NCBI GenBank assembly: GCA_944472135.2
Contig: OX235262.1
Span: 63,798,887 to 63,862,886 of the forward strand
Origin: Trichobilharzia regenti
Lineage: Eukaryota > Platyhelminthes > Trematoda > Strigeidida > Schistosomatidae
Length of the DNA stretch: 64,000 nt
Direction: 5' to 3'
In this document: piece by piece, positions 33,915 through 44,791 of the stretch
Layout of the letters: each line of letters begins with the position of its first letter
Position numbering within the stretch: the first letter of the stretch is position 1
Translations under genes and position numbers: made by a program
Notes under the pieces: generated by a model
What the model was told of the DNA's origin: nothing
The model's input: the letters and a program-made list of their open reading frames with translations, nothing else
Database searches by the model: none

Positions 33915-36021
33915 ATTTTGCAAACTGATAAAGTCACAAAAATCCGAATGTTAGCTTTTCAAAACCAAGAGACTTGTAGTGTACACTGAATCCTTGAACT
34001 TTTGTTTAAACTCGCTCACCCATCATTTTGGGACTTCTGCATCTTTTGAATTTTAATCCTGCTGGACACATCTGGTTCGCTCTCCTCTTGTACTTTCATT
34101 CAGTGCACTCTCCTAGCCTAACGCCAATCAAGCCACCAGATAAGTTGTATAAACTCCTTATTTATCAAGTTTCGTATCTCATTTGTATAAAATATAACTT
34201 TGTCCAGACATACTTATCATATCCAGTCTTTTTACTCTGATTTCGTTCGTCAATGCTTACACGTTAGGTAGAGTTTAGCTAAGGGTATAAACGGTGAAGT
34301 TTTTGTAAGAGTGTTCATTATTGAGGTTCACCTTAAGTCAGTACTACTCTAACAGACTTCATAAATCGACAAATAAATTAAACCATTGAATGTTACTAAA
34401 TCAACTGTACTACTTTTGTAGATACATGGTGAAGGATGAATTCTGTAATGTGCTGACTTCATGGTATATTAGCTACTAGACGCATAGATGCTTAGTTTTC
34501 TTACTGCTAAGTGTCTTCGAAGTCCTTGTAATCGACTGTGCGAAAATCACTTAGCATAAAGCTTCATATTTAGATTTCGTGCTTTCCAATACTAATTAAA
34601 AAGCTGTGCGCTTAATTTTTGTAACCTTCAGTAACTACAACCTAAGCTCCTCACGTTGCATTCTAAGCACTACATGCAGCCCACCATAGCTGTTCAATTT
34701 TCAGATAGTGTCAACATAGATCCTGAAGTAACGGTTAGTTTTCACAGGTCTTACATGCGTACATTAGGTAAAACTCATTCTAGGGGAGACAAAAGAAATG
34801 AAAATAATGTTGTCAGGAGTTACAGGTGGATATCAAAGGGAAAAGATTTGGCGAATAAAGAAATTTTACGCTCGGATAATTGAGATATATTTTACTCCAA
34901 GTCTCTACCGTCGACTTTATTTGCCCTGTCACTTTCAGCAAGCAACTCACAATCTTGCATATAGGTCGCAGTAGTCACTGGCTTCATTTAATGAAATCAT
35001 ACCTCGCTTTGACCGGTTCAGCTTACTTCGAATTTAATCCTGTTACAACAAGCAATGCATGTCGGAGATTTTTCGATCATCATGCGTAATACATTCCAAA
35101 TTATTTTGTTGATTTTTTGGTAAATTTAACAGTAAACGTTATTATTTCCTCTCATATGTTCGGGTGAATTCATTTTATGGAGGCTGATTACTGTTTTAAT
35201 TAGTTTAAACACAATTTTACGTTTTCCTTCACAGTGTTCAGACGGTGATTCATAAGAAGTGTATGGTAATAAAAAGAGGAAACTTGAAATTAACGCAAAA
35301 TTTCTCATCATCAGTGACTATGCTTTACATATATAAATACATACATAAGACAGAATACATTACTGCAAATTGTGCTACATCTTTTGTCAGCTACCAGCTA
35401 CAACTTTTTCAGGAGTCAGTAACAAACAGATTTGATACAATGAAACATTGGCGCCTCAAACCACTTTCAACCCAATGAGATTGATACAAAGTAACACATT
35501 TCAGTTGGCACTGCAGTAGTTCGTAATTACATAAGATATTGGAGAACAGTGACAGAGTAACAATCATTGTAAATAAGTATGGTGATCTTAAATACTTAGC
35601 AAATATTAGTAATACTCCAGATCGACCTGAACATTTAAAATGTGTTCAAACCAACTGAAATAAATAAAGACCATGAAAAGAACAGAAACGTGTGTCCAGG
35701 TTTCAATTTCATCGACATTACATCCTCTGTAAATCTAACGCAGGATGGTACGTCATCGTATCACTTTTCTTTGACCTAGGTTTTCTACTTGAGAATGACA
35801 ACACTGAAAGTAAGTATGTGTGCAATAGCTTAAAACTGTTCCCGTTTGAAGACAGTCATTCACAGCTCGACCACATTATGCTGCTGATATTTTGGTTGAT
35901 AGCTGAGCCTTTAATTGACTATGTTATATTTCCAATTTAATTAAAATTAATTATAAGTTTAAGAAAGTTTTTTTATAAGAAAAAGGTTTTTTTTAAAAAA
36001 AATCAACAACAATAGGCTTAC
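33915..36021. other. Start of first Cas intron, nothing recognised
   Basis: Several ORFs of 60-80 codons occur on the plus strand, but none resembles a known family or has splice context. I see no repeat shared with the rest of the window. Confidence 0.45.
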
Positions 36022-36255
36022 ATGTATAAGACCTAATAATTCCAAACGATTTCCTGGTGCAATCCCAAGTTGACCACGTATACTGCACACCCACCAACCT
36101 TTTAAACCAGAAGGATTTCTATCCAAAACAGTAACTAAATCACCACGTGAAAAGTTTAATTCGGTTGGGTTTTCTGATAAATTATCGTAGATTGCACGAG
36201 CTAAAAATATTTTCAAAGGAGGTTGTATTCCCACATTCTTCTGATGATTAGTCAT
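36022..36255 (-). CDS. Cas-family adaptor, N-terminal SH3 exon (exon 1 of CDS)
   Basis: This exon encodes 78 residues from the first in-frame ATG (36253-36255) to a GTAAGC donor whose first intron base is at 36021. It is one complete SH3 domain: ARAIYDN at residues 19-25 (the ALYDY position), ELNFSRGD at 32-39, the binding-surface GWWVCS at 53-58 and GIAPGNRLELL at 64-74. The WW-x-C-S...G-x-x-GI-x-PGNR signature is closest, in my reading, to the SH3 of p130Cas/BCAR1, NEDD9 and EFS. In that family the SH3 sits at the extreme N-terminus and binds proline-rich partners such as FAK and PTP-PEST at focal adhesions. Codon phase at the donor is 0, matching the phase-0 start of the next recognisable exon 22 kb away. 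The orthology is inferred from motif resemblance; a search could support or overturn it. Confidence 0.83.
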
Positions 36256-38595
36256 ACTTCCCCACAAAAATAGCACAGTTCACTGAATCTTAGTGCACGT
36301 GATGTATTTTAATAACGTATCGCGTGTTTCCGATTTATTTATGTTGGTAATTACTGATTCTCATTTCAATTTTGTCTTCCTGTCGTCTTTTCTGCTTTTC
36401 TATATAAAAGCGAAAGGCTAGACAAATGATATATGACTGCTACATCGATTTGACAAAACTAACCAATCAGATTGCTTAAAATTGATATGTCTGTTTAAAA
36501 CAGGTTTTTGAAGAAAAAAGAAATAGACCATTTCTGATTTGTGGTAGGAAATATTTGCCTACATTTGGTATGCTAATTAAGGTAAGTATTTAGTAGTTCA
36601 TCAAGTAGATTTCGTTGGAGAATCGGTACCTTAGCAGCGATATGCATCGTTATAGAATAAAAATGAAATACAATTGTACGAAATTAACTTCCTTCCTTGT
36701 TTTACCCGAAGAGAAAAACAGTGGGCTTAATTAATATAGCAGATTTTTGTTTTCTTTGAGATATATAACTCCAGCAGTCGATAAAATCGCAAACACTCAG
36801 GTTACGAATTTGATCTCCGCATCTAAACGGGTGATTCTGAATATATATCTCTAAAGACGTCTAGGCTTACATATAGAAGATCTTGTTTTAACTTTTCATC
36901 ACGTTTGCTTGGATTGGGTCGAACATCCTTGTGAGTCTTCTGAGGAAATTTTCAGGGTGGGAAACTAGAGTGTGCAAAATAATTATTCAGTGTCAATCTT
37001 AAAGTATCTTCAAGCAAATGATGTATTACAACATCAGTGTATTGGAAGTAAGAGCAGTTGAACTCGTTTTGTTACCAGATTGTCGAATGTAGTAGCTGGC
37101 TGTCTGTTATCTTCGCGTACATGTTAGTTTAAGGACATTCTAATTGTATTTGCCTTGTATTTAGACACTCGGTTCCAATGAATGATCTAAGTTGTGTAAG
37201 TACCTAAAGAAAGCATCGAGTGCTGATTCGAGATGACATCTATCGTTCACTAGACTTCTCCTCACCCATTTTCATGCACGATTGAATTTAATTTCGATGA
37301 ATGAAACTTAATTTGCCAATACAGTTATAATATTGGTTTACTGATAGTGAGTTTTCCGTATCTACCCAACTGAGAGGTCCTATGGTACTAAGCAAATTAT
37401 TACACCTATTTCATTGTATCAGCCTGAAAGTGTGACGTGCAAATTAATTTTGTTATATTTGTTGAAAAGGTATTTCATGAAAAAGACACGAGGTGGATTG
37501 TAACAACGAGTTGTAGTAGGCCATCTTAGATGTAGTAGACACAAGAAATAAACAGTTATGAAAAGCGGTGAAATGACCAGGTTATAGCTGAATACAGGAC
37601 GAGGGAAACAATTGAGCTCATCAGCTAATAATTACAAACATCTACGGAAGTTAAGATGATGGGATATTTAAAATTAAAATCATAAACATCAGGTTTAAAA
37701 TAGACAGAGGAATGAAAACGGAAAGTTCAAGTTACTATTACAGATATAAAGGAAACGTGAATAGATATAAAAAGATAATTTAACAGGGAAATATTAGTTT
37801 AGGAGAAGAGATGTTCAGAAATTCGAATGTGATGAAAAATGGATATTTTGTGTCATTTAACCAACACCCACTAGTCATCGATTCCCAACATCTTGAGGAC
37901 CTCCAATAAGCAACCTACATTTTAATATATGATACTCTAATTCCACAGCCCACTGATTTTATGTAGGCTCCTAATATCCAGTTGTTTCCAGTTTGAGGAT
38001 GATCATAATAAACCACTGTTCTTTTTTCAAATATTTTTGTGGTAGAGACTGGTTCATGATGACGATGAAAATCACCTTCAGACTAGTTGATTCTTGATAA
38101 AATTGTAAATTAAACGACAAAATTAGTCGTTAGACTTAGGTGAAACGAAATCAATTACGGGAATAGAGGTATGTCCACCTGACAAGTTCTATGTGCGACG
38201 AAATGTAAGTTTTGAATTGCACCATTAACCACCACTAAACAGAACAAAGTGAATTTTTCGCTGTTTACGACTTATTGTACCCTTTTTTATTCTCTTAGTT
38301 TGTAGGTAACGAAACTCAATTACAGAATTAAGCAGTACTGCAAAAACTGCTTGGAAAATAAAGGGTTATTACAGTGTTCTTTTGCAATAGACAGAATTGT
38401 GATTAGTTAATGAGAAATTACATACAGTAATGATCAGATATGACAAGATTACATTGAAACTCCAGTCCTGCTTCTCTTTTCTTCAGTTCATGCTTTATAC
38501 ATTGATTACAAATCTCCTCTATTCCTCTCGATTCCAATTCCATCTACCAATCCTTTATTCAAGATCCTCGCAGAAGGTATTACATAATATACCAC
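36256..38595. other. 5' flank of the Cas-like gene, no gene recognised
   Basis: Any promoter or untranslated first exon of the Cas-like gene should lie here on the minus strand. I cannot place a TATA box or initiator with confidence and see no repeat family. Confidence 0.4.
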
Positions 38596-41500
38596 TTATT
38601 ATTATTATTGTATCCTTTAGTTCCTAGAGGAACATAGGGCTTCAGCTGCGCACCTCCATTGACTTCGGTTTTCTGACAACTTTTTCACCCTGCTCCAGGT
38701 CTGCCCACATGCTTTCATCTCCTCTTCACATGACCTCCTCCAAGTCACCCTTGGACGACCAACTCGCCGCCTCCCTTTCGGGTTCCACTCGAGGGCTTGT
38801 CTAGTGATGTCACTTGATGGTTTCCTCAGCGTATGGCCAATCCATCTCCATTTCTTTCTGCCTATTTGTTTCACAATCGGTTCCTGATTGGTTCGCTCCC
38901 AGAGATCCCTGTTGCTGATCTTTTCTGGCCATCTGATCTTGAGTATTGAGCGGAGACAGTTGTTAATGAAGGTTTGAAGTTTGTTTGAGATGCTCTTTAT
39001 GACTCGCCAAGTCTCTGATCCGTATAGTAGCACTGACTTCACATTGGAGTTGAAAATCCGGATCTTATTTTTGATGCTGATTGCTGTTGACCTCCACACA
39101 GATTTGAGAGTAATGAAAGCTTGTCTTGCTTTTCCGATTCTGGCTTTGATGTCCTCGTCAGTTCCGCCTGTAGTTGAGACGATGCTTCCCAGGTAGGTGA
39201 AGGAGGTTGTTTCTTTCAGGTTCTTCCCATTTATGCTTATTGTGGTCTGTTGTTGTTGTTGCTGTTGATGTTGGCTAGGAATCTTCATCATCTCTGTTTT
39301 ATCTATGTTCACGTGAAGTCCTATCTTTGATGCTTCTTCTGCCAACTTGTTACTTTTCACTTGCATATCTTCCAGTTTATGGGAAATCAGACATATATCA
39401 TCGGCGAAATCCAGATCCTCCAAGTCTTTTGTGTCAGTCCATTTTATGCCTGTTCCCTCGTTGGTTGCCGTTGTCTGTCGCATTATCCAATCAATTGCAA
39501 TCAGGAAGATCATTGGTGATAGTAGACAGCCTTGCCTCACTCCCGTCCTCACTTCGAAGGCTTCCGTAAGTTTCCCGTTGTGGATTACTTGGCATGCAGC
39601 ATTGTCGTATAACTGTTGGATGAGGTGTATAATTGTCGATGGGACCCCGTAGTAGCGAAGTAGTTTCCAAATGACCTCTCGATCGACGCTGTCGAAGGCC
39701 TTTTCAAAGTCGATGAAGTTGAGATAGAGAGGTGACTGCCATTCCAAGCTTTGTTCAATGATGATCCGTAGAGTGGCGATTTGATCAATACATGATTTGT
39801 TTCTCCTGAATCCAGCCTGTTCCGGACGAAGTTTTTCATCTAGGGCTTGTTTGATTCTCTCCAGGATGATGCGACTTAGTATCTTGCTTGGAATGGACAG
39901 AAGCATAATTCCACGCCAGTTTTTACATTGACTTAAGTCTCCTTTCTTTGGAAGTTTGAATAAGTAACTGTTCTTCCAATCCTCGGGTACTTTGCCCTCT
40001 TTCCACACCTTCTCCAGTAGTGGTGTCATCAAGTCCGCTGTTGTCTCTGGGTCTATTTTCAAAGCCTCTGCTGGGATTCCATCTGGTCCCGGTGTTTTCC
40101 CAGTTTTAAGCATCTTGATTGCATTCAGGACTTCTGATTTCGTCGGGGGGTCAGTGTTCACTGGTAGTTCTGCTTCCGTTGTTGGTATTGCTGGACGTGT
40201 TGTAGGTGGCGGACGATTTAGAAGTCTTTTGAAGTGTTCAACCCAGTGCTTTCTCTGTTCCACCTCTTTGGTGATTGACTTTCCATTGTCGTCCTTTATT
40301 GGCTTAATCTGTGTCGAACGTTTGCCCGAAAGGTTCCTAGTTGTTTGGTAGAGTGTGGCGAGGTCTCCTTTGCCTGCAGCTTGTTCTGCTTCGTTTGCCA
40401 TGGTTTCATAATATTTTCTTTTGTCTTCCCTGGCACTTTTCTTCACTCTTTTGTTCAGTGTATTGTAGCTTGCATTCAGCTCCTGTTTTTGTTGCTCGTC
40501 AGTGCACTGGATAATCTTTTGCTTCACTGTCCTTCTCTCTTCTATTAGTTTCCAAGTGTCCGTAGTGAGCCACTGTTTGTCCTGTCTCTTTTTTCTGCCT
40601 AGAATTTCTATGCAGGTTTGGCTCCACACCGTTTTCAAGTTGTTCCAGTGCTTTTCAACGCCGACCTCTTCGCTAGTGTTGATTTGTGTCTCGGCTTTGT
40701 CCTTTATGCTTGCAATGAAGATGTCCTTTGTAGCCTGGTCCTTCAGCTTTTGAGTGTTGAACTTGGCTTGTGGTCTATCTGCAGCTCCTGATTCCCTGAA
40801 AGCTTTTAATTTGATTTGGATTGTCCCTTGTACGAGATAGTGGTCTGAGCCAACGTCTGCTCCTCTTCTTGCTTTTGTGTCCAGTAGGCTGCGCCTCCAC
40901 TTCCTTGAGATTGAGATGAAGTCGATTTGGTTTTTGGTTTGCCCGTCTGGTGACACCCATGTAGCCTTGTGGATATCTTTGTGCTTGTATACACTGCCAC
41001 CAATCACCAGTTCGTTGAAGGCGCAGAAGTCGGCGAAGAGTTCTCCGTTTTCATTCATTTCTCCTAGAGCTTCTCTACCCATGATGAGTTCCCTTCCCGT
41101 ATTGTCTGGTCCCAGTTTGGCGTTCATGTCTCCCATTAGTATTTTCATGTCGCCAGCTGGAGTATTGTCCATTGTTGCCTGTAGTTGCCTGTAGAATTCT
41201 TCTTTCTTCTCGAGGTCTGCGTTGTTTGTGGGTGCATAACATTGTATGATTGACACTTTCCTTCCTTTGGAGTTGAACCTGGCGGTCATTATCCTGGACG
41301 AAATCGCCTCCCATTGTATCAGGGCTTTCGTTGCCGTTGGTGACATCATGATAGCCACGCCCTCGGTGTGCGTGTGGTTATCTTCTGGGTGACCGGAGTA
41401 GATCACTGACTCACCTGTTGACAATTTGGTGAGTCCACTCCCATTCCATCTGCTCTCACATATTCCCAGCACTTGTATTCCGTATCTTTTCATCTCGTTG

Positions 41501-41694
41501 GCGATCTGGGCAGCTTTCCAGTCTCGTACATAGTTCGGACGTTCCATGTTCCTACACAGACTTTTTCTTTTGGTGCAAGGAGGTTCATCATACTGAAGTT
41601 TCTTTAGCAATTTTTGTTTACAGGGTGGGGTTGCTAGCCTCACGCCTGAGAAAAGAATGATTACATTAAGTAAAAGTTTAGAGAGAAGCACCAC
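38596..41694 (-). mobile_element. Apparently complete RTE-clade LINE
   Basis: Single-ORF element with a tail of AATAATAATAATAA (about 38600-38613) directly after the stop, typical of RTE. The 3' end GCCCTATGTTCCTCTAGGAA is the one copied in the RTE-tailed SINEs. It lies 2.4 kb upstream of the Cas SH3 exon on the same strand. The 5' end is uncertain; similarity to SINE bodies begins near 41648. Truncated relatives are at 7434, 8538, 15930, 29175, 52370 and 57405. Confidence 0.85.
38617..41694 (-). CDS. RTE-clade LINE polyprotein: endonuclease and reverse transcriptase, intact
   Basis: 1025 codons without a stop; the true start may be an internal ATG such as MERPNYVRDW near residue 50, because the first 45 residues are encoded by the region shared with SINE bodies. 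Endonuclease: CESRW (Glu 80), GDMN at 188-191 and SDHYL at 283-287. Reverse transcriptase: TPGPDGIPAEAL near 534-545, FIDFEKAFDSV at 660-670, TGVRQGCLLSP at 717-727 and FADD at 763-766. A Gln-rich run follows near 808. The C-terminus is basic (GRRRVGRPRVTWRRS) as in other schistosome RTE proteins (SR2 type). All catalytic residues are kept, so this copy could be active. Family assignment rests on motif pattern. Confidence 0.9.
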   Translation of the reverse strand: MVLLSKLLLNVIILFSGVRLATPPCKQKLLKKLQYDEPPCTKRKSLCRNMERPNYVRDWKAAQIANEMKRYGIQVLGICESRWNGSGLTKLSTGESVIYSGHPEDNHTHTEGVAIMMSPTATKALIQWEAISSRIMTARFNSKGRKVSIIQCYAPTNNADLEKKEEFYRQLQATMDNTPAGDMKILMGDMNAKLGPDNTGRELIMGREALGEMNENGELFADFCAFNELVIGGSVYKHKDIHKATWVSPDGQTKNQIDFISISRKWRRSLLDTKARRGADVGSDHYLVQGTIQIKLKAFRESGAADRPQAKFNTQKLKDQATKDIFIASIKDKAETQINTSEEVGVEKHWNNLKTVWSQTCIEILGRKKRQDKQWLTTDTWKLIEERRTVKQKIIQCTDEQQKQELNASYNTLNKRVKKSAREDKRKYYETMANEAEQAAGKGDLATLYQTTRNLSGKRSTQIKPIKDDNGKSITKEVEQRKHWVEHFKRLLNRPPPTTRPAIPTTEAELPVNTDPPTKSEVLNAIKMLKTGKTPGPDGIPAEALKIDPETTADLMTPLLEKVWKEGKVPEDWKNSYLFKLPKKGDLSQCKNWRGIMLLSIPSKILSRIILERIKQALDEKLRPEQAGFRRNKSCIDQIATLRIIIEQSLEWQSPLYLNFIDFEKAFDSVDREVIWKLLRYYGVPSTIIHLIQQLYDNAACQVIHNGKLTEAFEVRTGVRQGCLLSPMIFLIAIDWIMRQTTATNEGTGIKWTDTKDLEDLDFADDICLISHKLEDMQVKSNKLAEEASKIGLHVNIDKTEMMKIPSQHQQQQQQQTTISINGKNLKETTSFTYLGSIVSTTGGTDEDIKARIGKARQAFITLKSVWRSTAISIKNKIRIFNSNVKSVLLYGSETWRVIKSISNKLQTFINNCLRSILKIRWPEKISNRDLWERTNQEPIVKQIGRKKWRWIGHTLRKPSSDITRQALEWNPKGRRRVGRPRVTWRRSCEEEMKACGQTWSRVKKLSENRSQWRCAAEALCSSRN

Positions 41695-41812
41695 TTAAAA
41701 ACTCTTATCAGTAGTCCATGCCACACTACTACTGTCATTTCTCCAGTTATTACTACTATTCCTATATTTATATGAGAAACGAAGTTACTTTTTGAGTTTT
41801 TCTCAATGTTGT

Positions 41813-42147
41813 TGTAACGGGTGAAGACAAGAGACTTGGTAACGGACTTTTCTATCAAGGAAAAACACATCATATTAATACATTTTCAGCCAAATTTAAG
41901 GTTGGCTAGGTTAGAGGCTAGTAAACTGTTCTGATTGGTTGTAGATTTTCCGAAGGTTGAACCCTGAGATGAAAAAATATCCAATGAAATTACTTCCTGA
42001 CCACAACGTAGACCAAATTCGGATTTCAGCTACAAACGCTTTTACTCCTGTAGCCATTGAATTAAAAAGTTGTTTTTAATTTTGGTTATTTCCCGTCAGT
42101 CTTTGTCCATGTATTACTGATAAATCCATTAAGTAGTACGCTCCACA
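41813..42147. mobile_element. Probable solo LTR
   Basis: Starts TGTAACGGGTGAAGACAAGA and ends CGCTCCACA, matching the ends of the LTRs at 26855 and 44792. The flanking four bases (TTGT and GTGT) differ at one position, so the target duplication is imperfect or the boundary is off by a base or two. Confidence 0.6.
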
Positions 42148-42299
42148 GTGTATTTTGAAATTCATCTTCTACGTCTTAATAGACTTTTAGTTGAAAAAAG
42201 ATGTTAAATGATAACAGTTGATTCAACTACTGAAATGGAACGTTTACAGAAGAAACAGAGTAAGAATAACAAATATATTGATTAAAAGTCTGCTCATTT

Positions 42300-42910
42300 C
42301 AATAACGGACTCCAGACATTGATTTTAACATCTCTCTAGCCTCAATCAGGTAGACGGCAGCTCTACACGTGACTCAAACCAATAAACAAGGACTTGATGG
42401 ATTAATGCCAGGTTCTCATTTGGTGATTTCTAACTCCCTTCCAACCTAATCCTATGTCAGCTAACATTGCTTAACGAGGAGGGCGAAGGCATCACATGCA
42501 TAATACAAGTTTAAGTCATTTTGATCGACGCAGTCTTAAAACCTTATTGACTGACTTTCCTTCTTCATATAACACCCTATTCCCAATGTAAAAAATATCC
42601 ACAGAAGAATGCCACTTAACACGGAGACAGAACGGAAGCACCTCCGATCGAAGATACCTGGCCTCTTCATTTGCCCATTTTCACTGGCCTTACCTCACAG
42701 CTTACAACCAGACATCATGTCTTTGACAGAGATAACATAAGCTGGCGAATACCAGATGAATATTTTGTATCCGAGCCGAGATTTCGTTATCAGTCGGTAG
42801 ATCAGGACTGATGCAATTCCCTAAAAATGTGAAACGATCAACACGTATATCTATAGGTGTAAAAAATAACATTGATTTGTACGGGACTGAGTTAAGAATT
42901 GCACTCATTG
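42300..42910 (-). mobile_element. Fragment of a second RTE-like LINE lineage
   Basis: The clearest part (42908-42702) reads VDRFTFLGNCISPDLPTDNE followed by ISARIQ and ASLCYL. It corresponds to the FTYLGS...DEI..RI..A..AF..L motif after the RT palm of RTE-type proteins, but differs enough from the intact copy to be another family. The rest down to 42300 is too decayed to read; its inclusion is inferred. Confidence 0.5.
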
Positions 42911-43321
42911 GATAGACAGAGTTTTCACCGCTTAGAAAGTTTTGATGAGAACCATAATGACAATATCATCTGATCTGATTTACTTTCATCAGAAATCAAA
43001 GACGTCTTCTTACAATGTATGTTTTCTTCATAAGTCAACTAATAGTCTTTTCTACTACCAGTATATTTTTTCGCTATCTGATGTCATTTGTATATACAAA
43101 CATTGTGTGCATTCAAATTCTGAGTTTTCACAGATTCGTGCTTTAGATTATGAATTAGTTTTCAATTTTTCGACAATAATTCTCATTCACGGTATGCTTC
43201 AGATCAATATACAGCTTATTAAAACAAACTGAAAGACTTATTCAATAACGCATACATAAATTTTCCCCATGCTTAGCTCCTCAAACCAAAAGCGTGTGTA
43301 TAACATATTGGAGATTAATTT

Positions 43322-43515
43322 TTTTTTATTACAGCTTGATTCCACACCGTATTTTTTTAGCACAAGTGTGGAATTTTCAGCGTGGATATCGGTAGCCCAA
43401 AATTCGCAGGCCTACCTTAGATATCAGGTGTGCGTCGGCGTGGGCTCGAACCCCGGACCATGTGCATGGTCGGTGAGAATCCTAACCACTGTGCCACCAC
43501 TGTACCTCAGGTCTC
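43322..43515 (-). mobile_element. tRNA-headed SINE with CR1-type tail (family E)
   Basis: On the minus strand: tRNA-like head (GGTGGCACAGTGGTTAGGAT; B box GGGTTCGAGCCC), a short body (GGGCTACCGATATCCACG), then CTGAAAATTCCACACTTGTG and GTGTGGAATCAAGCTGTAAT. The tail follows the CR1 3'-end pattern, not the RTE pattern, although the head is that of family D. Confidence 0.75.
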
Positions 43516-43732
43516 CGAATCTCAAACTAGGCATGCTAATGGTTGTAGACAACTCCATATTTTAGCTGCAGATCTTACAAATAATAGCCACAACATGGGT
43601 TTTTGGAAGATTCGACTAATTTATGCATGGATTTCTTCATGAATCTGTATCTACTACCAGGGAGCATTGGAGTGCTGTTCCCTCTTACTATGAGCTGTTC
43701 AGAAGTATACATGCATGACAGTGTGCAGGTTT

Positions 43733-44580
43733 AATAACAATAATAACTTTATTCCAAATAATAATAATTATACAGAATGGTAGAGTTTTTGCATTTAGTT
43801 GTACGGGCATAAATACTTATGAAGTTACTTCTGGTTTTACCTGAAGACATACAAAGAGGAAGTTGAGAGCAAAGAGGATGTTCGATATCAGACAAGATAG
43901 CTTTAGCCAACTGCTTGCAAGAATTGAAGTGTCCACTGAAAATAGTAACCCTACTTACAATCTTCAGTGTTCTGCGTAATATGGCATAGTCTTTGTTGAG
44001 AAGTCCAGGGAAGAATAATGGTGAACAATAAAGAAGAATGGGTGGAATACATGAATTAACAATTTGTCAGAGAAGAGGCTGAGTTGCTCGAAAAAGTCTC
44101 AACTTCTTTATGTAATAAGTCAAACGAAAACGTTTCTTAGAAATTGACAAGATATGAGTACAATAAACAGAAATTTGAAGAGAAACTGACGCCGAGATAA
44201 AACATATTCGATTTACTTCTTATCATAGTGTCGTCAATATTACAGGAATCATGGGACTGAATCAGTCCACGCAAGTCTTTTTCCCATCTGAAACTAAAAC
44301 CAACAGTATGACATTTAGATGGATTCAGTTTAAGACCATTTAGGTAAGACCACCTGTTATATTCAGATAAGAATCCATTCATATGAGAACAATGTAAAGC
44401 AGAAAATACTACTGGGACAGAAATAGTGAGATCATCGGCATATTTAACGAAGTCAGATTTGAAAGAATATGAAAGGTCATGCAAAAAGAAAGAAAAAAAA
44501 GAATGGAAAGAGTATAGCGCCTTGAGGCGCATCAGTTTTCATTTGCAACGAAATGGGGCGATTTCTTTTCAGAACAGTGC
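43733..44580 (-). mobile_element. Degenerate CR1 LINE, 3' half
   Basis: A broken reading frame contains KYADDLTISVPVVFS, SHMNGFL, NGLKLNPSKCHTVGFSF and SYLG-like sequence, colinear with residues 630 onward of the intact CR1. The 3' end is AATAAAGTTATTATTGTTAT on the minus strand. Several frameshifts. Confidence 0.8.
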
Positions 44581-44791
44581 ACTGTAAATTATTTAAAATA
44601 ATCCTAGCACGTTTAAGCAAAAATAAAACAAGATTTTCCTGAACGTTTCGGTGCGTAAGCTACAGCTTCTTCAGAATTATTCGAATTTTACTAAACTTCA
44701 AAATATTTTTTGACGAGTTCATAAAATCCCGTCGTTCAGTCATAGGCAAAGCAACTGAAAATGTTAGAGGTGTAAAAAGCCATTCTAGTGG

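Larger units (their letters stand above)
13964..36021 (-). other. First recognisable Cas intron, about 22 kb, packed with retroelements
   Basis: Between the GTAAGC donor at 36021 and the acceptor at 13964 I see no further convincing host exon. The interval holds, from low to high coordinate, a CR1-type tail, two hammerhead SINE pairs, a degenerate RTE, an intact CR1, telomere-like repeats, an Sm-alpha palindrome, a solo LTR and two PLE fragments. Very short exons could hide here and would not be seen by eye. Confidence 0.6.

Noticed and set aside
34028..35478. Cluster of plus-strand ORFs of 70-80 codons
   Set aside because: Frequent short ORFs are expected; no homology, no codon continuity across splice sites.
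38981..41194. Several plus-strand ORFs of 65-119 codons opposite the RTE
   Set aside because: They are antisense shadows of the intact RTE reading frame and have no motif of their own.
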